From the NCBI GenBank assembly GCA_039184415.1, contig JBCDBB010000061.1, positions 1 to 20,991 on the forward strand: 20,991 nt of DNA, in the 5' to 3' direction. Each line of letters starts with the position of its first letter. The stretch's first letter is position 1. The translations under genes were made by a program, and so were the position numbers. Below the pieces are notes generated by a model that was not told the origin of the DNA, did not search any database, and saw only the letters and a list, made by a program, of their open reading frames with translations. Source of the DNA: JANSYP01 sp039184415. GTDB taxonomy: Bacteria; Pseudomonadota; Alphaproteobacteria; Rhodobacterales; Rhodobacteraceae. Shown here piece by piece: positions 1 to 6,659 of this stretch.

Positions 1-21
1 AAACACGAAGACAGCGCGGAC

Positions 22-43
22 GGCCGGCGCACCTGCGCCGGCC
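22..43 (+). terminator. Perfect 9-bp GC hairpin, probable terminator
   Basis: GGCCGGCGC (22-30) and GCGCCGGCC (35-43) are perfect inverse complements around the tetraloop ACCT. The sequence after it on the plus strand, AGGCTGCTTTGA, has only a short T run, so it is not a textbook intrinsic terminator. Its position beyond the 3' end of the leftward GNAT gene (stop at 150) and at the window edge suggests it ends a transcript entering from the left. It could also act on the leftward GNAT transcript. The stem is seen directly; the role and direction are inferred. Confidence 0.5.
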
Positions 44-149
44 AGGCTGCTTTGACCGCCTAGGTTTCACGAGACGCGTCTGCCGCGCATTTCTGTGGGC
101 GGACAGCTGCGGAGGTCCATTCGACCCACGTGGCGCTGTGCCCTCGAAG

Positions 150-614
150 CTAGAGCCGCTTGCGAAACGTGATCTTGTCGTCCCCGGACGCCCAGAAGTC
201 GCGGATCCGGGCCACTTCGCCATAGCCGCAGGACGCGTAGAAGGCGCGGGCCGAGGCGAAACCGGCCTGTCCGGACGTGTCGACGATGATCAGCCGCTGC
301 TGCCGGGCGCGGAGCATCTCTTCGAGCGCGGCCGCGAGCGCCCGGCCGATGCCGCGGCCCTGATCGGCAGGCCGGACAGCGAGCGCGCGCATGTTCCAGG
401 TCCCGTCGGCCATCGGCTCCGGCGCGGCATGGCAGAGCCCTGCCGGCTCCCCGCCGGTCAGAGCGGTCAGCCAGATCTCCGACGGGGTCCCGCGCAGGAA
501 CCCCGCCAGAAGCCCGGGCAGCATCTCGCCCGGGAAAAGCCCCGTTGCGTCGAGGAGCTGCTGCAATCCGGGGATATCGCCGGACCGGGTCGGCCGGATG
601 TCGGGTTGTGTCAT
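150..614 (-). CDS. GNAT-family N-acetyltransferase, probable YjhQ-like antitoxin partner
   Basis: A 154-aa single-domain GNAT acetyltransferase. The acetyl-CoA pyrophosphate loop Q-x-x-G-x-G is visible as QGRGIG (residues 85-90), preceded by the beta-4 stretch MRALAVRP (75-82). The C-terminal FYASCGYGEVARIRDFW (125-141) is the usual GNAT alpha-4/beta-6/7 region. The start at 614 is supported by AGGAG about 7 nt upstream. The gene begins 9 nt after the stop of the YjhX-type gene and its ribosome site overlaps that stop, so the two are almost certainly cotranscribed. In E. coli the GNAT protein YjhQ is the antitoxin partner of the toxin YjhX/TopAI, and the same order is found here. The acetyltransferase fold is secure. 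The antitoxin role is inferred from context, and an independent small-molecule acetyltransferase remains possible. Confidence 0.88.
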   Translation of the reverse strand: MTQPDIRPTRSGDIPGLQQLLDATGLFPGEMLPGLLAGFLRGTPSEIWLTALTGGEPAGLCHAAPEPMADGTWNMRALAVRPADQGRGIGRALAAALEEMLRARQQRLIIVDTSGQAGFASARAFYASCGYGEVARIRDFWASGDDKITFRKRL

Positions 615-623
615 GGCAAGCTC

Positions 624-881
624 CTATCGGTTGTCGAGTTGGGCGCGCACGGCCTGGATGCCGGTCCTGGTCGCGCGGTAGGGCGCGCCGCCGCTGGATC
701 TGATGAAGCGGCGCTTCTTCAGCCGGTCGACGAGCGCGGTGGTGCAGTCGGCCAGCACATGGCCGTCGCGGTTGAAGCAGGTCACCTTGCGGATCTTGCC
801 GTTGGGCGCGCGTTCGAAATGGATGGCGCCGCCCTGCGCCAGCGCGTGCAGCACGCGCTGTTCCTGTTTTGAGATGTTCAA
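624..881 (-). CDS. yjhX: YjhX/TopAI (UPF0386) family toxin
   Basis: An 85-aa protein matching the UPF0386/YjhX family end to end. It has the N-terminal pattern xxISKQEQRVLHALAxGG, a central VTCFNRDGHVLADCT segment, and the invariant C-terminus VRAQLDNR shared with E. coli YjhX. Length equals the family norm. In E. coli this protein (renamed TopAI) binds and inhibits topoisomerase I and is neutralised by the GNAT protein YjhQ. The start codon is TTG (881-879) with only a weak GAGA-type ribosome site, suggesting low or controlled translation. The GNAT gene follows within 9 nt. The upstream region contains an 8-codon leader ORF and competing hairpins (separate entries). Family membership is seen in the sequence; TopA inhibition is known only for the E. 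coli homologue. Confidence 0.92.
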   Translation of the reverse strand: MNISKQEQRVLHALAQGGAIHFERAPNGKIRKVTCFNRDGHVLADCTTALVDRLKKRRFIRSSGGAPYRATRTGIQAVRAQLDNR

Positions 882-1340
882 TTGTCTGTCTCGGAGATTG
901 GGTACGACCGCAGGGGCCGTCCGGCATCGCGCGCGAACGGTCCTCAGGTTCGGATCGGCCCGGTCTGTGGGGCCTTAGCGGCGGACCACATTCTCTGACA
1001 TAAACACTCCATCACCACGCGGCTGGGCGCGGCGTGAGGCGCATGTAGCAATCGCGCCGCGGCCGGACAAGCGGCGCATGCGACGGGATCTGCGCCTGGA
1101 GCGTCAGCGTCACAGTACGTGGGTGCAGATCCGCCCGCGAGGTGCAGGGCGACAGGGGCGCACGACGGGACAGGGTGCCAAGCTGAGAGGCGTGCCGGTT
1201 GGCGTCGAATGCGAAACAAATGGGGATTGTGGACGCCGATCGGAATGGCTTAGGCATCCAGGGCAATTGTTGCGCCGCGTGGCGGTATGTCCGCTGCAAC
1301 GGCGGGTCATCTCATTCAAAAGCGAAATTTGGGGAATAAA
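882..1340. other. Gene-free stretch between yjhX and a secreted protein gene
   Basis: About 460 bp with no protein that I can recognise on either strand. The left part is the yjhX leader described separately. The right part (about 1020-1340) must carry the promoter of the rightward secreted-protein gene, but I see no convincing -35/-10 pair. Overlapping open frames here have arginine- and proline-rich compositions typical of non-coding GC-rich frames. Confidence 0.5.
911..1010 (-). promoter_or_regulatory. Candidate leader peptide and alternative hairpins upstream of yjhX
   Basis: On the minus strand an ATG at 1001-999 begins an 8-codon ORF (MSENVVRR, stop TAA 977-975) preceded by GGAG (1010-1007) with a 5-nt spacer. 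Just after its stop, GGCCC (974-970) can pair with GGGCC (961-957). The same segment, GGGCCG (961-956), can instead pair with CGGCCC (919-914) nearer the yjhX start. The two pairings exclude each other, as in translation-coupled attenuators. The E. coli topAI gene is known to be controlled by an antibiotic-sensing upstream ORF (toiL), so a leader here would be a parallel. Short ORFs and GC stems occur by chance in GC-rich DNA, so this remains a hypothesis. Confidence 0.33.
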
Positions 1341-1781
1341 ATGAAGCACCTGACACGATCTTCGAGCCTTGCCGCCTGTCTTGTCGCGGTTTGCACGATC
1401 GGGCATGCCGCCGAACCTGCGCTGGACGGGGCATGGCCGGCGGTCAGCAAGACGGCGATGTCGATCACAGGCGACATCACCGTGACCGACAGGGCGCTGG
1501 AGTTCGAAGACGGCCAGAAGATCGCCTGGGCCTTCCAGGCGACCAGAACCGCGAACTGGGCCGATCTGGGGGAGGAGGCGGAGGGCGCGATCTACCGCGT
1601 CACCGTGCCGTCGGATCCCACGCTTGTCCGGGGCAACTCGTTTTGCGGATGGCCCGTCACCTGGATCGTGCTGTCGCGGGATCCCTATGACGGCCTAGCG
1701 ATGACCGTGTTCTACGGCGAGGCCATGCCGTCGCGTTTCGCCGACGACAAGGTCTGCGCGGTCTACAGCTACGGCCGGTAA
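1341..1781 (+). CDS. Small exported protein of unknown function
   Basis: A 146-aa protein with a clear Sec signal peptide: positive n-region MKHLTR, hydrophobic stretch LAACLVAVCTI (10-20) and likely cleavage after GHAA (about 24). The ATG at 1341 is chosen because GGGGAA lies 4 nt upstream and it gives the cleanest signal peptide; an in-frame ATG at 1287 would put 18 polar residues ahead of it. The mature part has two cysteines (C102 in FCGWP, C139 in KVCAVY) that could form a disulphide, and ends in VYSYGR. I do not recognise a family. It is predicted periplasmic and stands alone between leftward yjhX and convergent ilvE. Confidence 0.8.
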   Translation: MKHLTRSSSLAACLVAVCTIGHAAEPALDGAWPAVSKTAMSITGDITVTDRALEFEDGQKIAWAFQATRTANWADLGEEAEGAIYRVTVPSDPTLVRGNSFCGWPVTWIVLSRDPYDGLAMTVFYGEAMPSRFADDKVCAVYSYGR

Positions 1782-1804
1782 GCCTTCGCCCGCCCCACTG
1801 CGAG

Positions 1805-1819
1805 GAGCGGGCCCCGCTC
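1805..1819 (+). terminator. Possible terminator hairpin
   Basis: GAGCGG (1805-1810), loop GCC, CCGCTC (1814-1819), followed by TTC. It lies 24 nt after the stop of the secreted-protein gene and between convergent genes, where a terminator is expected. The stem is short and the T run minimal. Confidence 0.4.
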
Positions 1820-1892
1820 TTCAAAGTGGACAGCCCCGTGCTGCCACGGTCCCAGTGGCGCCGGAATACTCTTGGCACCCCCTGCCCGGCGG

Positions 1893-2762
1893 TCAGGCGC
1901 GGACGCGGGCCTCGTAGGCTTCCGAGATGTCCCGCGCCAGCGCGCCGACCTCGAAATTATAGTCTCCGATCTGGCCCACGGGCGTGACCTCGGCGGCGGT
2001 GCCGGTCAGCCAGCACTGCTCGAACCCTTCGAGCTCTCCGGGGTCGATATGGCGCTCATGGACCTTGATCTGACGCTCGTTCAGCAGGCCGATGACGGTC
2101 TGGCGGGTGATCCCGTTGAGGAAGCAGTCGGGGGTCGGCGTGTGCACCTCTCCATCCTTGACGAAGAAGATGTTGGCGCCCGTCGCCTCGGCCACATAGC
2201 CGCGATAGTCGAACATCATCGCGTCCGAGCAGCCCTTGGCCTCGGCGGCGTGCTTGGACATGGTGCAGATCATGTAGAGCCCGGCGGCCTTGGCGTGGCA
2301 GGGGATGGTTTCGGGGCTCGGCCGTTTCCACTTGGAGATGTCGAGCTTGGCGCCCTTGAACTTGGCATCGCCGTAATAGGCGCCCCATTCCCAGGCGGCG
2401 ACGGCCATGCGGACCGGGTTGCGCTGCGACGCGACCCCCATGTCTTCGCCCGAGCCGCGCCAGGCGACGACGCGGATATAGGCGTCCGAGAGCCCGTTGG
2501 CGGCCATGACCTCGGCCTTGGCGGCCTCGATCTGGGCGACGTTCCAGGGGATGTCGATATCTACGAGATCGCCGGAGCGCAGCAGGCGCTTGGAATGGCG
2601 CACGGATTCGAAGATGTTGCCGCCATAGGCGCGCTCGCCCTCGAAGACCGAGGACGCGTAATGCATCGCGTGGCTCAGGATATGCACCTTGGCATCGCGC
2701 CAGGGCACCATCGCCCCGTCGAGCCAGATCATTCCGTCCCGATCGTCATACCCCCCGGCCAT
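1893..2762 (-). CDS. ilvE: Branched-chain amino acid aminotransferase IlvE
   Basis: A 289-aa PLP-dependent class IV aminotransferase that interconverts valine, leucine and isoleucine with their 2-oxo acids using glutamate. It is cytoplasmic, the last step of branched-chain synthesis. The Schiff-base lysine is K158 (HAKAAGLY), the cofactor-supporting Glu is in VAEATGANIFF (E192), and the phosphate-binding loops are NGITRQTV (216-223) and TGTAAEVTPV (253-262). HAMHYASSVFEGER (31-44) is the family's N-terminal signature. The start is placed at 2762 (MAGGYDDRDG) because AAGGGG lies 7 nt upstream; an ATG two codons earlier (2768) has no room for a ribosome site, and longer frames add unrelated sequence. 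It is transcribed divergently from petP, sharing a 169-bp intergenic region. Confidence 0.95.
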   Translation of the reverse strand: MAGGYDDRDGMIWLDGAMVPWRDAKVHILSHAMHYASSVFEGERAYGGNIFESVRHSKRLLRSGDLVDIDIPWNVAQIEAAKAEVMAANGLSDAYIRVVAWRGSGEDMGVASQRNPVRMAVAAWEWGAYYGDAKFKGAKLDISKWKRPSPETIPCHAKAAGLYMICTMSKHAAEAKGCSDAMMFDYRGYVAEATGANIFFVKDGEVHTPTPDCFLNGITRQTVIGLLNERQIKVHERHIDPGELEGFEQCWLTGTAAEVTPVGQIGDYNFEVGALARDISEAYEARVRA

Positions 2763-2870
2763 GGTCATTCCCCTTTTGCAAGCCGTAGCAAGATTTACGA
2801 AAATTGCGCGGTTAGGTCCGCTTCGGACGGAATATTGCGCAAACTCCGGCAGCGGGCTATCAGTCCGCAC

Positions 2871-2899
2871 TTGGAAAGTCAACAACACTGACGTAAAAT
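2871..2899 (+). promoter_or_regulatory. Sigma-70-type promoter for petP-petR
   Basis: TTGGAA (2871-2876), a 17-bp spacer, then TAAAAT (2894-2899): four of six and five of six matches to the -35 and -10 consensus at ideal spacing. The petP ATG follows at 2932 behind GAGAGGA (2918-2924), giving a leader of about 25 nt. It lies in an AT-richer pocket than its surroundings. No operator is evident except the small inverted repeat GTCCG-CTT-CGGAC (about 2816-2828), closer to ilvE. Confidence 0.65.
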
Positions 2900-2931
2900 A
2901 CAGCAAGCATATGAGTTGAGAGGAATGTGAC

Positions 2932-3426
2932 ATGGCCGACGGGCGCGCGGGCTCTAGCACCGATGGCGAAAGTCTGCTTTTTCTGACGGATGAGCAGTTG
3001 CGCAAGGGGATCGAGGCGATGTTCTTTGCCTATCGCGGCTTTACCGCGGATCCCGACCGGTTGCTGGAGGAGTATTCCTATGGACGCGCCCATCACCGCG
3101 CCTTGCATTTCATCCAGCGCAGTCCGGGGACGACCGTGAACAATCTTCTGTCGATTCTGGGCGTCACGAAACAGTCGCTGAACCGGGTGCTGCGGACGCT
3201 GATCGCGGACGGGCTGGTGGACAGCCGGGTCGGCCGGCGCGACAAACGCGAACGCAACCTCTATCTGACCGAAAGCGGCGCGGCGCTGGAGCGGCGCCTG
3301 TCCGAGGCCCAGCGCCGCCGGATGCGCGCGGCCTACCGTGCCGCGGGGCCGGAGGCCGTGCGCGGCTTCCGCCAGGTGCTGGAACAGATCATGGATGCCG
3401 ACATGCGGGCGCATTTCCATGGCTGA
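2932..3426 (+). CDS. petP: MarR-family regulator, PetP type
   Basis: A 164-aa winged-helix regulator. The recognition region is TVNNLLSILGVTKQSLNRVLRTLIADGLVDSRVGRRDKRERNLYLTESG (about 67-115), with the MarR wing motif D-x-R-x-R represented by RRDKRERN. N- and C-terminal helices provide the dimer interface. It overlaps the following response-regulator gene by 8 nt, so the two are translationally coupled. This pair matches petP-petR of Rhodobacter capsulatus, first described upstream of the cytochrome bc1 operon and required for its expression there. The bc1 genes are not in this window. The MarR fold is secure; the petP name rests on the partner gene and on similarity from memory. Confidence 0.88.
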   Translation: MADGRAGSSTDGESLLFLTDEQLRKGIEAMFFAYRGFTADPDRLLEEYSYGRAHHRALHFIQRSPGTTVNNLLSILGVTKQSLNRVLRTLIADGLVDSRVGRRDKRERNLYLTESGAALERRLSEAQRRRMRAAYRAAGPEAVRGFRQVLEQIMDADMRAHFHG

Positions 3427-4141
3427 GGCCGGTGTCATCATGCCCGAGGCGCCCGACGCCCATCTGCTGATCGTCGACGATGACGACCGCATCCGGGAAC
3501 TCTTGCAGAAATTCCTTGTACGCAACGGGTTTCTGGTCAGCGCGGCACGGGATGCGGCCCAGGCACGGCGGCTGCTGGGCGGGCTGGAATTCGACATGAT
3601 CGTGCTCGACGTGATGATGCCTGGGGAAGACGGGGTCGAACTGACGGCGAGCCTGCGCGAAGGCATCGCGACGCCGATCCTGCTCCTGACGGCCAAGGGC
3701 GACACCGCCGACCGCATCCGCGGGCTGGAGGCCGGCGCCGACGATTATCTGGCCAAACCGTTCGAACCCAAGGAGCTGCTGCTCAGGATCAATGCGGTCC
3801 TGCGCCGGGTGCCGCCGCCGCCGGGCGATGCGCCCGTCAAGGTGCTCAATCTCGGCCCGGTGCGCTACGACGTGGAACGCGGCGAGATGTGGGCGGGTGA
3901 GGAACTGGTGCGGCTGACCGCGACCGAGAGCCAGCTGATGCGGATCTTTTCGGCCAACACGGGCGAGGCGCTGAGCCGGACGAAACTGGTGGAGGATCTG
4001 GGCCGCGACAAGGGTCAGGCACAGGAACGCGCGGTCGATGTGCAGATCACCCGGCTCCGCCGCAAGATCGAGGCCGACCCGAAACAGCCGCGCTATCTCC
4101 AGACGGTGCGCGGCGCGGGCTATATGCTGGTGGCGGACTAG
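3419..4141 (+). CDS. petR: OmpR/PhoB-family response regulator, PetR type
   Basis: A 240-aa two-domain regulator. The receiver domain has the acidic pocket VDDDD (19-23), phospho-acceptor D64 (VLDVMMPGEDG), T91 and K113 (KPF), all expected positions. The C-terminal winged helix (about 140-238) ends with the OmpR signature VDVQITRLRRKIEADPKQPRYLQTVRGAGYML. Two starts are possible: ATG 3419, overlapping the petP stop by 8 nt (ATGGCTGA), or ATG 3440, which has GAGG about 11 nt upstream. The first is used here. No histidine kinase gene is adjacent, so the phosphodonor is unknown. In R. capsulatus PetR is needed for photosynthetic and respiratory growth. The downstream MarR gene is convergent, ending 9 nt away. 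Confidence 0.93.
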   Translation: MAEAGVIMPEAPDAHLLIVDDDDRIRELLQKFLVRNGFLVSAARDAAQARRLLGGLEFDMIVLDVMMPGEDGVELTASLREGIATPILLLTAKGDTADRIRGLEAGADDYLAKPFEPKELLLRINAVLRRVPPPPGDAPVKVLNLGPVRYDVERGEMWAGEELVRLTATESQLMRIFSANTGEALSRTKLVEDLGRDKGQAQERAVDVQITRLRRKIEADPKQPRYLQTVRGAGYMLVAD

Positions 4142-4150
4142 CCCGCCGGC

Positions 4151-4591
4151 TCAAAGCTTCGCCAGAATCGCCTTGAGCTGCGCCCGGTCCGGGGCCGAAA
4201 GCGGCGCCAGAATGCCGTCGAGCGCGTCCGCCACCGCCCGTTGAAGCTCCCCCACGGTCGTCCGACCCTCGTCCGTCAGTTCGAGGAGCGACACGCGCGC
4301 ATCCTCCGCATGGTCCCGTCGCGCGATCAGGCCCTTGCGCTCCAGCGCCTGGACGCCGCGCGTAATCTGGCCCTTGTCGCGGGACATCAGCCGCACAAGA
4401 TCTTGAAGGCGCGCGGGTTCGTGATCGGCCAGCGTCAGCAGCAGAATGCCCCCCGCAGGTCCGACCCGGTGACGGTCGAACTCCGCCGCGCGGGCATTGA
4501 GGGCGGCATGGATGCGCCGCGTCATCCGGTCGATCAGCCGCGCGATCTCGATATCCGGGCCTGCGGGAATATTGTTGACTTTATCAACCAT
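4151..4591 (-). CDS. MarR-family transcriptional repressor
   Basis: A 146-aa MarR protein: an N-terminal dimerisation helix (IEIARLIDRMTRRIHAALN), the winged helix ARLQDLVRLMSRDKGQITRGVQALERKGLIARRDHAEDARVSLLELTDEG (about 60-110), and a C-terminal helical pair. The ATG at 4591 gives the normal length. Codons 2-6 coincide with the first of two near-identical palindromes in the control region, so the start of the gene doubles as operator DNA. It is divergent from a four-TM membrane protein gene. Typical MarR logic predicts that it represses both itself and that neighbour, with release by a small ligand. The ligand cannot be guessed from sequence. Confidence 0.92.
   Translation of the reverse strand: MVDKVNNIPAGPDIEIARLIDRMTRRIHAALNARAAEFDRHRVGPAGGILLLTLADHEPARLQDLVRLMSRDKGQITRGVQALERKGLIARRDHAEDARVSLLELTDEGRTTVGELQRAVADALDGILAPLSAPDRAQLKAILAKL
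4574..4588. promoter_or_regulatory. MarR-type operator 1
   Basis: GTTGACTTTATCAAC. The outer arms GTTGA/TCAAC are perfect inverse repeats. The core TTGAC-TTT-ATCAA differs by one base from the second operator. It lies in codons 2-6 of the leftward MarR gene and covers the -35 element of the predicted rightward promoter. Confidence 0.7.
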
Positions 4592-4603
4592 CTTTCACAT
4601 ATT
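4575..4603 (+). promoter_or_regulatory. Candidate promoter for the membrane protein gene
   Basis: TTGACT (4575-4580), a 17-bp spacer and CATATT (4598-4603). The -35 matches five of six consensus bases and the -10 four of six. Operator 1 covers the -35 and operator 2 begins in the -10 and covers the expected start site, an ideal arrangement for repression. Confidence 0.5.
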
Positions 4604-4616
4604 TGACTTTGTCAAC
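4602..4616. promoter_or_regulatory. MarR-type operator 2
   Basis: TTTGACTTTGTCAAC contains the perfect palindrome TTGAC-TTT-GTCAA. Its centre is 28 bp from that of operator 1. The pair of sites between a MarR gene and its divergent neighbour strongly suggests autoregulation. Confidence 0.72.
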
Positions 4617-4677
4617 TTATCGGCCTGCCGCGCATGCATCAAGCGGTTCGGCACCAGTGGCGTGGGAGTTCTGCGGC

Positions 4678-5130
4678 GTGACACAGACCGAAAAAACACT
4701 CCTGAAAATCGCGGCCGGGCTCTGGGTGATCTGGGGCCTCGTGCATGCCTTCGCCGGGATCATGGTCCTGTCGGGCAGCACGGAGGCGGGATTTCAGGCC
4801 ATCGCCGATGCCGTCGATCCGGCGACGCTCGCGGGGCCCTACGCGGAGGCCGTCGGTGCGGTCCTGCGTCAGCATGCCTGGAACCTGCTGTGGTTCGGCG
4901 TTGTGACGCTGATCGGCGCGGTCTTCATCTGGCGCGGGGCTCTGACGGCGATCTGGGTGACGGCAATGGTGGGCGGGCTCGCAGATCTGGGGTACTTCCT
5001 GTTCCTAGATCTGCCCGGCCATGTGCGGTTTTTTCCGGGCACGCTCATGACCCTGGTGTCCGGGTCGGCCATCCTGCTGAGCGGCTATGTCTGGCTGCGC
5101 CATCGGACCGGCGGCGGCGCCCCGGCCTGA
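4678..5130 (+). CDS. Four-TM membrane protein under MarR control
   Basis: A 150-aa integral membrane protein with four predicted TM segments (about 11-31, 67-87, 89-110 and 119-140). Histidines sit inside or beside membrane segments (WGLVHAFAG, RQHAWNL). GTG 4678 is the chosen start: GGGAG lies 9 nt upstream and it places the first TM segment near the N-terminus. Earlier in-frame codons would start within the operator region. I do not recognise a named family. The divergent MarR gene and two operators suggest it responds to a small molecule or envelope stress, as many MarR-controlled membrane proteins do. No transport motif is visible. Confidence 0.75.
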   Translation: MTQTEKTLLKIAAGLWVIWGLVHAFAGIMVLSGSTEAGFQAIADAVDPATLAGPYAEAVGAVLRQHAWNLLWFGVVTLIGAVFIWRGALTAIWVTAMVGGLADLGYFLFLDLPGHVRFFPGTLMTLVSGSAILLSGYVWLRHRTGGGAPA

Positions 5131-5162
5131 TCGCGACCTGACCCCTGGCCCGATCCCGGCTC

Positions 5163-5603
5163 TCAGTCGGTCACCGGGCGCGAGATCGGACGTGCGGCGG
5201 GATCGCCGATCTGGACCATCTGTTTCTTCATATGCTCGCGGATGTCCCAGATCCCGCTGAACCCTTTGGGGATGACGAACGTGTCGCCCGCCTTGAAGGA
5301 GTTCTCCGTCCCGTCCTCATTGGTGATCACGACATGGCCGCTGATCATCAGCACATATTCGGTCCAAGGGTAGTCCTCGAGATAAGTCTTGCTCTCGCCG
5401 CCTTCCCAGACCCCGACCCGGGCGGTGACGTCGCCGCTATGGGCATCCTCGAACGTGATCTTCTGGCCGATATAGACGCCGGGCTTGACCGGGATCTCTT
5501 CGGAGGGCGTGGCGCTGTCGACGATGCTGATCGGCGGTGCGTCGGCCCGGGCCGTCACGGCCGCGAGCATCGTGATGGCCAGCACTGTGATGCTGCGTTT
5601 CAT
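5163..5603 (-). CDS. Exported cupin-fold protein (Cupin_3/DUF861 type)
   Basis: A 146-aa protein with an N-terminal signal peptide (MKRSITVLAITMLAAVTARA, cleavage about residue 20) and a single cupin barrel. The pattern TEYVLMISGHVVITNEDGTENSFKAGDTFVIPKGFSGIWDI (81-121) follows the Cupin_3 (ureidoglycine aminohydrolase-type) consensus. The classical HxH metal motif is absent, as is common in that subgroup, so metal binding is uncertain. Start at 5603: GGAGGGAA lies a few nt upstream. It is leftward, 198 bp after the class D beta-lactamase gene, possibly a separate transcript. A periplasmic location is inferred. The substrate is unknown; it may be a binding or sensory cupin rather than an enzyme. 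Confidence 0.85.
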   Translation of the reverse strand: MKRSITVLAITMLAAVTARADAPPISIVDSATPSEEIPVKPGVYIGQKITFEDAHSGDVTARVGVWEGGESKTYLEDYPWTEYVLMISGHVVITNEDGTENSFKAGDTFVIPKGFSGIWDIREHMKKQMVQIGDPAARPISRPVTD

Positions 5604-5801
5604 TCTGTTCCCTCCCCAGACTGTCCGGTGGAGGCATTTTGGCGGAGTGGGCGGGCCGCCTGTCAATTCAGACATGGGTCGCGGGCGGACCGGCCGGCCA
5701 GGACGGTTTCAGACCCGGCGCTGTTCCGGGCACCAGCCGGTCCCGACGCGCCATAGTCCCGATCACCGGAAGGGCGCATCCGCTCCTGTGCCCCGGCGGT
5801 C

Positions 5802-6659
5802 CTAGCCTTGGTCGCCGGCGAGACCGCAGGCCAGCAGGAGAGTTTCCGCGAAATCCTTGCGGAAGCTGCGAATGGCCGAGAAATCCTCCGCCACCGCGTG
5901 GTGCGCGAAAACGGCCGTGGCCGCGCCGTCCCGCATGAGCCAGCCGACATACCAGCCTTCGAACGGGCCCGAGAACTGACCGGGCACCACGGTGCCGGCG
6001 CCGGTCTTGCCATAGAGCGTCAGATCGCCGATCGGTCCGGCCTCGGCCACCTCGATCAGACCGGCCAGATGTTCGTCGCCCAACGAGATGTCGCCGCTCA
6101 GAAGGCGTTCAAGAAACCGCACCTGTTCGGTCACGGAGATCTCCAGCGGCGCGCCCAGCCAGAAATCGTCCGACCCGTCGGGGACCTCGGCATTGCCATA
6201 GTCCCAGTCCATCAGAATTGCGCGGTACTGGGGCGCTCCGACCTCCAGCGCGAGGTCGCGGTAGTACCACACGGCGGAGCGCTGGAAGGCCGATCCGAGG
6301 GTCTGGCCCTGCCGCCAGGCCTCGGGCCAGTAGCCGGCCGCGGGGCGCGCTGCAGGATCCCAGTCGCGCCAGTCATCGGTGCCGGCCGCGACCCCGGTTT
6401 CCAGCGCGATCAGCGTGTTCGGGATCTTGAAGGTGGACCAGGGCGCGTGGCGCGTGTCCAGATCGCTGCCGGCCAGAATGCAGCGCTCGCCGGTCGCGAG
6501 ATCGCGCGCAAGAAAGCTCGACTGCCGGTCGCCCAGCGTATCTGCAAACGCCACGCGGTCGAGCAGCCTGTCGGCAGCGGCCGGCAATGCCAGGATGCCG
6601 GACAGAAGCAGAGCGAAACCGGCACGCACGGCCGGCTGCGAAAGAAAAAATCGTTGCAT
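5802..6659 (-). CDS. Class D (OXA-type) beta-lactamase
   Basis: A 285-aa exported serine hydrolase with all class D landmarks: signal peptide MQRFFLSQPAVRAGFALLLSGILALPAAA (1-29), active-site S75-T-F-K78, the SAV motif 128-130, YGN 154-156, the omega-loop DDFWLGAPLEIS (164-175) with W167, and KTG 218-220. K78 is the lysine normally carbamylated as general base. It would hydrolyse beta-lactams in the periplasm. Start at 6659 gives a clean signal peptide, with an AAGAAGA stretch 5' of it. No resistance integron, IS element or ampR-like regulator is nearby, so it appears to be a resident chromosomal gene. The substrate profile cannot be read from sequence. Confidence 0.95.
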   Translation of the reverse strand: MQRFFLSQPAVRAGFALLLSGILALPAAADRLLDRVAFADTLGDRQSSFLARDLATGERCILAGSDLDTRHAPWSTFKIPNTLIALETGVAAGTDDWRDWDPAARPAAGYWPEAWRQGQTLGSAFQRSAVWYYRDLALEVGAPQYRAILMDWDYGNAEVPDGSDDFWLGAPLEISVTEQVRFLERLLSGDISLGDEHLAGLIEVAEAGPIGDLTLYGKTGAGTVVPGQFSGPFEGWYVGWLMRDGAATAVFAHHAVAEDFSAIRSFRKDFAETLLLACGLAGDQG

